The notes under the pieces: model-generated
Database searches by the model: none
Seen by the model: only the letters and a program-made list of their open reading frames with translations
What the model was told of the DNA's origin: nothing
Made by a program: the position numbers and the translations under genes
Shown: positions 8,383 through 15,352 of the stretch, in pieces
How the letters are laid out: each line of letters begins with the position of its first letter
Position numbering within the stretch: the stretch's first letter is position 1
NCBI GenBank assembly: GCA_002742885.1
Contig: PDOO01000038.1
Location: 1-53,902 of the forward strand
Origin: Candidatus Cloacimonadota bacterium
Lineage (GTDB): Bacteria > Cloacimonadota > Cloacimonadia > Cloacimonadales > GCA-2742885
Direction: 5' to 3'
DNA length: 53,902 bases

Positions 8383-8430
8383 TGTTAAGTTAAATTCCGG
8401 AATATTGTTTATAACATGTTTAACTTAACA
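8383..8430. promoter_or_regulatory. Perfect 12-bp inverted repeat upstream of the endonuclease gene
   Basis: TGTTAAGTTAAA (8383-8394) and its exact complement TTTAACTTAACA (8419-8430) are separated by 24 bases. It could be an operator for a controller or methyltransferase that limits endonuclease expression, or an RNA hairpin in the leader. No T tract follows directly, so it is not a typical terminator. Confidence 0.5.
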
Positions 8431-8535
8431 AAGAATATGAGGTTATGCTAACGTGAATAATGAGATATATCTTTAAAACCTGGTGTAAATTCAGATACGG
8501 AAGATGAAATTCGAAGAAACATAGATGATAAAGTA

Positions 8536-9231
8536 TTGAAATTATACGATGTGTACAGCTATAGACACGCTGCAACAATAATGAAAGCATCATTTCCTGA
8601 TGAACTTAGAGAAATAGAACAATCATTGCTGTCTTTCAAAATTTCCATTAAAGATATTGCTATGCCCGGCGGTAATGAATCTGCCATCCCAAAACAATTT
8701 TCTTCGTTATTGCGTCCTCATTGTTGGTATGAAACACGAATCCAAGGAGATCTTGTCATACGAGTTTTAGAGCAAAGTGAAGAATTATTGCCTTCCGGAA
8801 AATTGAAAAAACATAAACTTCCTGAAAAACCTGAAGTAATTGTAGAAAACTATATTGACGGACACAAAATTGATTACGTTAAAGGTCGTGTGGCTCTTGA
8901 TATGGAATGGAACAGCAAAGATCAAACTTATGATCGCAATTTATATGCATTCAGCATGTTTCACGAATGCGGTATTATCAGTGCAGCTGTCTTGATAACG
9001 CGCAGTGAAAAACTTAATCCTGTGTTTGAATCCGTTCCCCTTTTGAAAAAGGACGGCTCAGAAGATCTTGATAAGGACGGTAAACCTAAATTTTGTAAGC
9101 AAAAATATGGAGCAAGCACAACATGGATGGGCAAACTTTTGTATAGACTGAATGCAGGACGTAATGGCGGCTGTCTTGTTTTAGTATTTGGTATAAGACC
9201 TGATGTAATAACAGATTGGCAAGATAAATAA
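8536..9231 (+). CDS. Type II restriction endonuclease, BglII/BstYI-like
   Basis: Likely a DNA-cleaving enzyme of the BglII/BstYI family (PF09195-like). The 231-residue reading begins with LYDVYSYRHA, which resembles the family's N-terminus, then a catalytic-region segment VALDMEWNSKD (E124, N126, matching the E-x-Q/N of BglII), DRNLYAF, and a late GGCLVLVFGIRP motif seen in this family. An acidic residue D113 may complete the metal site. The start is a TTG with no clear Shine-Dalgarno sequence; the frame stays open upstream to 8464 without ATG or GTG, so the true start is uncertain. The methyltransferase gene follows 11 bases later, giving the expected R-M pair. The recognition site cannot be read from the sequence. 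Confidence 0.75.
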   Translation: MKLYDVYSYRHAATIMKASFPDELREIEQSLLSFKISIKDIAMPGGNESAIPKQFSSLLRPHCWYETRIQGDLVIRVLEQSEELLPSGKLKKHKLPEKPEVIVENYIDGHKIDYVKGRVALDMEWNSKDQTYDRNLYAFSMFHECGIISAAVLITRSEKLNPVFESVPLLKKDGSEDLDKDGKPKFCKQKYGASTTWMGKLLYRLNAGRNGGCLVLVFGIRPDVITDWQDK

Positions 9232-9242
9232 AGGATAAAATT

Positions 9243-9887
9243 ATGAATGCATCAGATGATTTGTTAAAAGAAACTAATGGTTGTAAATTTGCAACCATTC
9301 TTGCTGACCCTCCTTGGCAATTTCAAAATCGTACAGGGAAAATGGCTCCGGAACATAAACGTTTGACACGTTATCCCACAATGACTTTAAAAGAAATTAA
9401 AACTCTTCCGGTTGAAAGCATTGCCGAAGATACGGCACATTTATATCTTTGGGTGCCAAATGCTCTTTTAGCGGAAGGTTTGGAAGTAATGTCCCATTGG
9501 GGGTTTATATATAAAACTAATTTAATTTGGTACAAAATACGAAAAGATGGAGGACCTGACAGATGCGGAGTCGGTTTTTATTTCAGGAATGTAACAGAGG
9601 TTATTTTATTTGGAGTAAGAGGAAAAGGAGCAAGAACATTGCAACCGGGAAGGAGTCAGGAAAATATTATATCTTCTCGTAAACGAGAACATAGTCGTAA
9701 ACCAGATGAACAATATGATCTTATTGAAAAATGCAGTTGGGGACCCAGAATCGAATTGTTTGCCAGAGGTCAAAGAAAAGGGTGGTTTTCTTGGGGTAAT
9801 CAAGCACATGAGTACACGCCTGATTGGGAGACATATCCGAACCATTCGCAGGCAAAAGTTGTTAACATTAACAAAGAAAATACATAA
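9243..9887 (+). CDS. MT-A70 family DNA N6-adenine methyltransferase
   Basis: A 214-residue SAM-dependent methyltransferase. ADPPW (catalytic DPPW at residues 22-25) marks the N6-adenine methyltransferase active site, and HLYLWVPNA, LIWYKIRKDG, EVILFGVRG and ELFARG are typical of the MT-A70 family. Placed 11 bases after the endonuclease gene with AAGGATAAAATT before the ATG, it most simply serves as the protective methylase of that enzyme, modifying adenine in the same target. The family also includes RNA methylases, but the gene context favours DNA. A long AT-rich hairpin follows the stop codon. Confidence 0.85.
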   Translation: MNASDDLLKETNGCKFATILADPPWQFQNRTGKMAPEHKRLTRYPTMTLKEIKTLPVESIAEDTAHLYLWVPNALLAEGLEVMSHWGFIYKTNLIWYKIRKDGGPDRCGVGFYFRNVTEVILFGVRGKGARTLQPGRSQENIISSRKREHSRKPDEQYDLIEKCSWGPRIELFARGQRKGWFSWGNQAHEYTPDWETYPNHSQAKVVNINKENT

Positions 9888-9890
9888 CAA

Positions 9891-9939
9891 ATATTTTTAT
9901 GAACTCATTCTGTTTTGCAGCAGTTCTATAAAAAAATAT
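9891..9939 (+). repeat. Long imperfect hairpin after the MT-A70 gene
   Basis: ATATTTTTAT-GAACT (9891-9905) can pair with AGTTC-TATAAAAAAATAT (9922-9939), with small bulges and an internal CTG/CAG pairing. It begins four bases after the stop codon. It may act as a transcript end or mark the boundary of the inserted cassette; a second weaker hairpin (AATAATC 9986-9992 with GATTATT 10010-10016) sits just before the right repeat. Confidence 0.45.
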
Positions 9940-10023
9940 AATTAAAAAAAATATTGCACATAGATAAATATTTCCCTGAAAACGCAATAATCTGTGGAAG
10001 CGCAGACCCGATTATTTAAAAGT

Positions 10024-10107
10024 TATTCCCGGTTTGATTGTTCAAATCGGGATTTTATTTATTCCGGAGATATGCAAAACGAGACTTTGATTACTTTACA
10101 AATAGAC
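10024..10107 (+). repeat. Long direct repeat, right copy (second copy of the iorB terminator hairpin)
   Basis: The right-hand partner of the repeat at 8081. It includes the same hairpin (10027-10052) followed by TTTTATTTATT, so it probably terminates the cassette transcript just as the left copy ends iorAB. Confidence 0.85.
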
Positions 10108-10153
10108 AACCGTAAAAAACATGACTTTTAATAAAAATTCGGGGAAAAATAAG

Positions 10154-10267
10154 ATGAAAATCAATAATTATATAGAAAATATAGATAAAAAATTTCGGTT
10201 CATGACTTTAATCCCAAATCTTTTTCCTGTACTTTATATTTCGGCAGAACAAAATAAAGGTAACTGA
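10154..10267 (+). CDS. Possible small protein or leader peptide (37 aa)
   Basis: ATG at 10154 opens a 37-codon frame with a charged N-terminus (MKINNYIENIDKKFRF) and a short hydrophobic middle (TLIPNLFPVLYIS), ending in TGA two bases before the ATG of the next gene. The ribosome site is weak (GGGGAAAAATAAG). Its tight spacing with the downstream gene suggests possible translational coupling. There is no recognisable family, and it may be chance. Confidence 0.25.
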   Translation: MKINNYIENIDKKFRFMTLIPNLFPVLYISAEQNKGN

Positions 10268-10269
10268 AA

Positions 10270-11253
10270 ATGTTAAAAAGTTTGTTGGAAGGTTTGATTC
10301 TGGGGCTTTCTCTGGGAACCTCATGTCTGGCGACTTGCACGCCGGTTTATATTCCTTTTTTGATAGCAGGCAGAAGTTCGATAGGAAAATCAATTTTAAA
10401 GGTAACGGAAATTTCCGCCGGCAGATTTATTTCTTATTTGGCATTCGGAGCTGTTGCCGGGTTGATAGGCGTTCAAATAGAAGAAATAAATCGTTTGCTT
10501 TTTACTTCCTCGGCTTATATTCTTTTATCTGTTTTTTTATTTTTTAATGCTTTGTCTCAAAAAAAGCAATCTCATAATTGCGCAATGTCCAAACGGACTT
10601 CTCTTGTCCGAAACGGTTTTCTTCTCGGTCTTCTTACCGGAATAAATTTTTGTCCTTCTTTTCTTATTGCCGTTGCAAAAGCGGTAAATATAGGCGGAGT
10701 AACGGACGGGATATTTTTATTCGGAGGATTTTTTATCGGAACGTCTTTATTCTTGTTTCCTTTGGCGATTTTCGGTGTTTTGAGCACAGTTCGGAATATG
10801 AGAAAAATTTCAATAGTTCTTTCGATAATTGTTTCAATTGTGTTTTTCGGGAGAGGCGTTGTCGGGCTGAAAAGAGGGATCAAAAATATCGGAACAATAT
10901 CGATATCCGCTCTTAATCCTGCGCAAAAGACAAAAATAATTTCAAGCGAAAAAAACAGACGTTATTTTATGAGTTTGCGAGATTTTCTCAGCAGGAAGAG
11001 AGGAACGGAAGTTGAGTTTGCAACGGTAAATGAAACGGCGTTTAATTTGCCTGATCCCTGCGTATTTTTTATTGCGGATTCAGATATCGTTTCCGATAAA
11101 AGATTTGCTGAGTTTGAAAATGCCGGTCATTCTTTGATATTGGATAAAAATATTCCTCTTCCGAAATTAATTAATTATCTTGAAAAACATAATTTCAGGG
11201 TAAAAAAATCGGAGTTTTTAAGCGAAAAGTTTATTGAAAAAACGGTCGAATGA
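10270..11253 (+). CDS. CcdA/DsbD-like (TauE/UreH-type) membrane protein with soluble C-terminal domain
   Basis: A 327-residue polytopic membrane protein with about six hydrophobic segments in residues 1-205. The first helix carries GTSCLATCTP (C19, C23) and the fourth INFCPS (C128), the paired helix-borne cysteines next to proline expected of CcdA/DsbD-type transporters that carry reducing equivalents across the inner membrane. Related UreH-like proteins move other cargo, so the exact substrate is open. The last 110 residues are hydrophilic and match nothing I know. AAAGG precedes the ATG. The gene opens a plus-strand series running to the pyridoxamine kinase, with gaps of 70-90 bases before the 5'-nucleotidase and the radical SAM gene. 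Confidence 0.7.
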   Translation: MLKSLLEGLILGLSLGTSCLATCTPVYIPFLIAGRSSIGKSILKVTEISAGRFISYLAFGAVAGLIGVQIEEINRLLFTSSAYILLSVFLFFNALSQKKQSHNCAMSKRTSLVRNGFLLGLLTGINFCPSFLIAVAKAVNIGGVTDGIFLFGGFFIGTSLFLFPLAIFGVLSTVRNMRKISIVLSIIVSIVFFGRGVVGLKRGIKNIGTISISALNPAQKTKIISSEKNRRYFMSLRDFLSRKRGTEVEFATVNETAFNLPDPCVFFIADSDIVSDKRFAEFENAGHSLILDKNIPLPKLINYLEKHNFRVKKSEFLSEKFIEKTVE

Positions 11254-11342
11254 TTTAACCCCTGATAACGGCGTTGAGTTTTTTTTTAATAAAAAAAATA
11301 TCATTAAAACAGATTTTAAACCAAAACTGTAACGGAGAAATA

Positions 11343-12266
11343 ATGTCATATTGCATTGAAAATAAATTGGCGGTCGGAATATCCTCAAATGCTTTGTTTA
11401 ATTTGGAGGAGGAAGAAAAAATTTTTATGGAAGAAGGAATAGAAAAATATCGTAAATATCAGATGGAAAACAGGAATAAGCCTCTTGAGGCAGGTATTGC
11501 AATGCCTTTTATTAAGCGATTTTTGAATATTAACAAGATTTATTCCGAAGAAAGACCGGTTGAGGTTATTCTTCTTTCCAAAAACAGTCCGGAAACCGGA
11601 GTAAGAATTTTTAATGCCGTAAAGCAGCATAACTTGGATATTTCAAGAGCTGCGTTTACTTCCGGATCATCTTCTTATAAGTACATTTCCGCCTATAACA
11701 TATCTTTGTTTTTATCTGCGAATAAAGATGATGTTTTGAACGCCGTTAATTCCGGATACGGAGCCGGAAGAATATTGAAAACCGATGTCAGCGATAATGA
11801 CGAGAATATGGAATTGAGAGCAGCTTTTGACTTTGACGGTGTTTTGGCAGACGATAAAGCCGAAAAAATATATAAAGAATCTGAATTGGATTCCTTTCAT
11901 AAATACGAAGAAGAGCATTCCCGGGAGCCTCATAATCCGGGACCTTTGGCTGACTTTTTTAAAAAATTATCTTATTTTCAGAAACTGGAAACGAAAAAGA
12001 AAATAAACGACAAAAATTATCATAAAATAATTAAAACGGCAATTATAACGGCAAGAAGCGCTCCGGCTCACGAAAGAGCGATAAAAACACTTGAAGAATG
12101 GGATGTTACCGCAGACGAAATGTTCTTTTGGGGCGGAATTGAAAAGAAAAGGATTTTGGAAATATTCAGACCTCATCTTTTTTTCGATGATCAATTGGGT
12201 CATTTGGATGAGAGCATAAGGGATATTCTCTTGGTTCATATTCCTTTCGGAATTGCTAATAAATAA
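11343..12266 (+). CDS. 5'-nucleotidase (PF06189 family)
   Basis: A 307-residue cytosolic nucleotidase-family protein, predicted to remove the 5' phosphate from nucleoside monophosphates. Family landmarks are LAVGISSNALFNLEEE at the start, VEVILLSKNSPETGVRIFNA near residues 73-92, LFLSANKDDV, and AFDFDGVLADD (about 161-171), which supplies the acidic catalytic region. I used the ATG at 11343, preceded by CGGAGAAATA; the longer frame beginning at 11274 starts in a T/A-rich stretch with no ribosome site. It lies between the membrane protein and the radical SAM gene and has no obvious functional link to either. Confidence 0.8.
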   Translation: MSYCIENKLAVGISSNALFNLEEEEKIFMEEGIEKYRKYQMENRNKPLEAGIAMPFIKRFLNINKIYSEERPVEVILLSKNSPETGVRIFNAVKQHNLDISRAAFTSGSSSYKYISAYNISLFLSANKDDVLNAVNSGYGAGRILKTDVSDNDENMELRAAFDFDGVLADDKAEKIYKESELDSFHKYEEEHSREPHNPGPLADFFKKLSYFQKLETKKKINDKNYHKIIKTAIITARSAPAHERAIKTLEEWDVTADEMFFWGGIEKKRILEIFRPHLFFDDQLGHLDESIRDILLVHIPFGIANK

Positions 12267-12353
12267 CCGATTTTCGACAATGCGCGAAAAATGTATCAGA
12301 CGATAATTTGCAAGGCATAAATTTTTTGATTCAATTAATTAAGGGAGGCAACA

Positions 12354-13280
12354 TTGAGAAGTTTTAAACATATATTCGGACCTGTTCCGTCTCGTCGCAT
12401 GGGCAGTTCTTTGGGAGTAAGTCCTCTTCCGGACGGCACCTGTAATTATTCTTGCGTGTACTGCCAATTGGGACGAACAAGACGCATGATTAATGATCGC
12501 AGAAAGTTTTTTCCTTTGGAGAAAATAATCGATGAATTCAAGAAGCATCACAATAAAAATAATTACGATGTCGTAACCGTTGTCGGAGAAGGAGAACCGA
12601 CTTTATACTCTCGTCTGGGAGATTTATTGATCGAACTTAAAAAACTTACCGACAAACCGGTTGCCGTGATCACTAACGGATCTCTTCTTTACCGGGAAGA
12701 TACGCAGAAAGAGCTTATGAATGCCGACATTGTTCTGCCGTCTTTGGATTCTTGGAATAAACAGCTTTTTAAGAAGATAAACAGACCGCACGGTAAGCTT
12801 GATTATGAAACTGTCTATAACGGATTGGTAACATTTTCAAACCTGTACAAAGGACAATTATTTTTGGAAATCATGCTGATGAAAGGCATAAATGATGACG
12901 ATGAATCATTGGAAAAGTTTGCCGAAATCATAAAAAATATTCGTTACGACAGACTTTACATAAATACTCCCGTAAGACCTCCGGCGGAATTAAACGTAAG
13001 TGTTTGCGATAAAGAAACCATCGAAAAAGCTGTTAAATATTTAGGCGGAATTTCCATAGAAATGTTGGCTGAAGGAAGTTTTTCCAGTGATATAGAAGAT
13101 GATTACGAAGCAATTTTAAGCATTATAGGGCGGCATCCCATGAATCAATTTGAAATAAAAAGTTTTGCTGATTCGCGTAAAAATTGCGATGCAAAAGAAA
13201 TTACGGAAAAGTTAAATAACGATTCAAATACGGTAAAAACAGAATATAAAGGTTACGTTACCTACAGATTAAAATATTAA
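12354..13280 (+). CDS. Radical SAM protein
   Basis: A 308-residue radical SAM enzyme. The [4Fe-4S]-binding CX3CX2C motif is TCNYSCVYC (C30, C34, C37), preceded by FGPVPSRRMGSSLGV, a signature of a widespread family of uncharacterised radical SAM proteins distantly related to the tRNA wyosine enzyme TYW1. GEGEPT (SAM-binding GGE-like motif) follows near residue 78. The start is a TTG, supported by a strong AGGGAGG seven bases upstream; no ATG fits. The C-terminal 60 residues may be a small DNA/RNA-binding add-on. The substrate is unknown. Confidence 0.82.
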   Translation: MRSFKHIFGPVPSRRMGSSLGVSPLPDGTCNYSCVYCQLGRTRRMINDRRKFFPLEKIIDEFKKHHNKNNYDVVTVVGEGEPTLYSRLGDLLIELKKLTDKPVAVITNGSLLYREDTQKELMNADIVLPSLDSWNKQLFKKINRPHGKLDYETVYNGLVTFSNLYKGQLFLEIMLMKGINDDDESLEKFAEIIKNIRYDRLYINTPVRPPAELNVSVCDKETIEKAVKYLGGISIEMLAEGSFSSDIEDDYEAILSIIGRHPMNQFEIKSFADSRKNCDAKEITEKLNNDSNTVKTEYKGYVTYRLKY

Positions 13281-13294
13281 ATGAGAGGAGTTTT

Positions 13295-14170
13295 ATGAGA
13301 GATTGTACACTGAAAGTTGCGGCAATACACGATTTATCCGGATACGGAAGAGCGTCTTTAACGGCTGTTATTCCTATTATTTCGGCTATGGGAATTCAGG
13401 TTTGCCCGCTTCCCACCGCAGTTTTATCAAATCATACCGGGGGATTTAAAAATTTCAGCTATACGGATTTGACTGATTCAATGCCGGAATACATAAAAAG
13501 ATGGAAAGAAATAAACATAGATTTTGATGCCGTTTATTCGGGATATTTGGGGTCGAGAAAGCAAATAGACATTATTTCCGGATTTATAGATGATTTCCGA
13601 AAAGATAAAACTTTGGTTATGGTTGATCCGGTTATGGGGGATAACGGAACTTTTTATAAATCATTTGATGAAACTTATGTTCCTCTCATGAAGAAATTAA
13701 TTAAAAAAGCTGATATTATAACCCCTAACTTTACGGAAGCATCGATGTTGCTCGGTTTAAAAAAGACTCCCGAAGAAATATCTGCGGATGAAGCGAAAGA
13801 CTGGTTATATAAACTGGGAGAAACAGGACCGGAAATGACTGTTATTACCAGCGTGCCGGGGCTTAAAGACGATACCAAAACAGAAGTCTTGGCATATCGC
13901 AAAAGCAATAACTCGGTTTGGAAAGTTTCTTGTCAGTATATTCCGGCTTCTTATCCGGGAACCGGAGATGCCTTTTCCAGTGTTCTTTTGGGAAGTTTGC
14001 TGAAGGGAGAAAGTTTACCGGTTGCCGCAGATTTGGCGGTGCAATTTATTTCGCAGTGCATAAAAGCAAGTTTCGGATTTGATTACCCCAAAGAATACGG
14101 AGTTATGCTTGAAAAAGAGTTGTTCTTTTTCTCTAAATATCATATAATTTCGGATTATGAAAAATTATAA
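13295..14170 (+). CDS. Pyridoxamine/pyridoxal kinase
   Basis: A 291-residue ribokinase-fold enzyme that phosphorylates pyridoxal, pyridoxamine or pyridoxine with ATP, salvaging vitamin B6. Signatures are HDLSGYGRASLT at the N-terminus, LPTAVLSNHTGGF, the DPVMGDNG loop (residues 111-118), TPNFTEA (143-149) and the anion-hole/catalytic GTGDAF (D225). AGAGGAG sits before the ATG. It begins 14 bases after the radical SAM gene and is probably co-transcribed. PLP supply suits a genome rich in PLP enzymes such as GcvP, SelA and KamDE. A hydroxymethylpyrimidine kinase role is less likely given the pyridoxal-kinase-like N-terminus. Confidence 0.85.
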   Translation: MRDCTLKVAAIHDLSGYGRASLTAVIPIISAMGIQVCPLPTAVLSNHTGGFKNFSYTDLTDSMPEYIKRWKEINIDFDAVYSGYLGSRKQIDIISGFIDDFRKDKTLVMVDPVMGDNGTFYKSFDETYVPLMKKLIKKADIITPNFTEASMLLGLKKTPEEISADEAKDWLYKLGETGPEMTVITSVPGLKDDTKTEVLAYRKSNNSVWKVSCQYIPASYPGTGDAFSSVLLGSLLKGESLPVAADLAVQFISQCIKASFGFDYPKEYGVMLEKELFFFSKYHIISDYEKL

Positions 14171-14542
14171 CGTTATAAGAGATTATTGTTTGCGTAATTA
14201 TGACAGATTAAATTCCTTTCCGGGAAGGTATTTATTGTTTATACGGAAAATTCATGAATTTTCTTTTTTATAATGTTGTCTTAATTCAAAGAAGTTAGAT
14301 TCCCGGAACTGAAAAATATTATTAACCTTCCTGTCAAGAATGTGTATTTTTGCCTCTCCGCAGAAGGGGAGATAAAGATAATTGTCTGCAATTGTTATAA
14401 AGAAGATTGAATAATAAATTTTTTCTGGACGGAATCTATTTGTAAAAAGAGTTTGTTAACCGTTTATTTCATTATTGAAGAGGAGAAAGTTTTTGCTCCT
14501 TGCTCATTAATTTTATAAATATTTTGATACGGCGGTATGCAC
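14171..14542. other. Intergenic region before kdsA
   Basis: 372 bp with no credible gene. It holds a 6-bp hairpin CTCTCC-GCAGAA-GGGGAG (14354-14371), not followed by T, and a small palindrome AATTGTCTGCAATT. The kdsA promoter should be here, but I cannot point to a convincing -35/-10 pair. Confidence 0.35.
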
Positions 14543-15352
14543 ATGACACTTTACGAAAAGCTGAAAAGCGAAGATAAATTTTTTATTATTGCGGGACCTT
14601 GTGTTTTGGAAGATGAAGAAACTGCTTTTAAAATAGCGGAATACCTTAAGAAAGAGACGGAAAAACGCAAACTTGCTTTTGTTTTTAAAGCTTCTTACTG
14701 CAAAGCCAACCGAACCTCGGTTGACTCTTACACCGGACCCGGATTAAAGAAAGGTTTGGACATTTTAAATAAAATAAAAACGAAGTTTGATGTTCCCGTT
14801 TTAACCGATATTCATGAAATAAACGAAGTGAAAGAAGCGGCGGAAGTTGTCGATATTTTGCAAATTCCGGCTTTTTTGAGTCGTCAAACTTTTCTTCTTT
14901 CCGAGTCGGCTCGTTCCAATAAAATCATTAACATAAAAAAAGCTCAATTCATGGCTCCGGAAGATATAAATTCTGCTGCTCAAAAATGTGTTTCGGAGGG
15001 AAATAATCAGATCCTGGTAACTGAACGAGGTTCGAGTTTCGGTTATCATAATCTTGTGGTCGATTTCCGTTCTTTTCCGATAATGAAAAGGTTTGGTTTC
15101 CCGGTAATTTATGACGTTACTCACAGTTTACAGCGTCCTTCCGACGGCAAGACAACCGGAGGAAATCCCGAATTTGCGCCGATTATGGCTCGCTCGGCGA
15201 TTGCTTCCGGCAATGTTGACGGACTTTTTATCGAAACTCACCCGGAACCTTCAAAAGCAAAAAGCGATGCTGCAACAATGTTGAAACTTGAAAAACTTCC
15301 CGATTTGCTTGATGAATGTATAATAATAAAAAATGCTTTAAAAGGAGAATAA
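14543..15352 (+). CDS. kdsA: 3-deoxy-8-phosphooctulonate (KDO-8-P) synthase
   Basis: Condenses arabinose-5-phosphate with phosphoenolpyruvate to KDO-8-phosphate, the first committed step to the KDO of lipopolysaccharide, so this organism has an LPS-type outer membrane. The 269-residue protein shows IAGPCVLED, VFKASYCKANRTS, SYTGPGL, QIPAFLSRQT, SSFGYHNLVVD and DVTHSLQ. The cysteine in IAGPC (C20) takes the place of the Asn in the E. coli enzyme, which points to the metal-dependent class typified by Aquifex. I start at the second ATG (14543), since GGCGG is seven bases before it and too close to the first. The next gene begins directly at the stop codon. Confidence 0.93.
   Translation: MTLYEKLKSEDKFFIIAGPCVLEDEETAFKIAEYLKKETEKRKLAFVFKASYCKANRTSVDSYTGPGLKKGLDILNKIKTKFDVPVLTDIHEINEVKEAAEVVDILQIPAFLSRQTFLLSESARSNKIINIKKAQFMAPEDINSAAQKCVSEGNNQILVTERGSSFGYHNLVVDFRSFPIMKRFGFPVIYDVTHSLQRPSDGKTTGGNPEFAPIMARSAIASGNVDGLFIETHPEPSKAKSDAATMLKLEKLPDLLDECIIIKNALKGE

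Larger units (their letters stand above)
8081..10107 (+). mobile_element. Restriction-modification cassette inserted between direct repeats
   Basis: The two direct repeats (8081-8163 and 10024-10107) enclose about 1.9 kb holding only a candidate promoter, an inverted repeat, a BglII/BstYI-like endonuclease gene and an MT-A70-type methyltransferase gene. No transposase or integrase is present. The repeat unit is the native iorB terminator plus about 50 bp of downstream sequence, so the structure is what insertion with a long target duplication would leave, a pattern known for restriction-modification genes. The repeats have diverged, so the event is not recent, or the copies came from different sources. 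Confidence 0.6.

Noticed and set aside
8317-8462. Possible short peptide or decayed controller gene before the endonuclease (starts MKDKIKGRR at about 8302)
   Set aside because: It stops after ten codons, and any extension needs a frameshift; too little to claim a controller protein.
8459-8463. Read-through of the stop codons just before the endonuclease frame
   Set aside because: Two consecutive in-frame stops (TAA then TGA) rule out a longer natural frame or selenocysteine.
10154-10275. UGA at 10265 read as selenocysteine
   Set aside because: selA is in the window, but reading through adds only two residues before a stop, and no SECIS-like context is evident.
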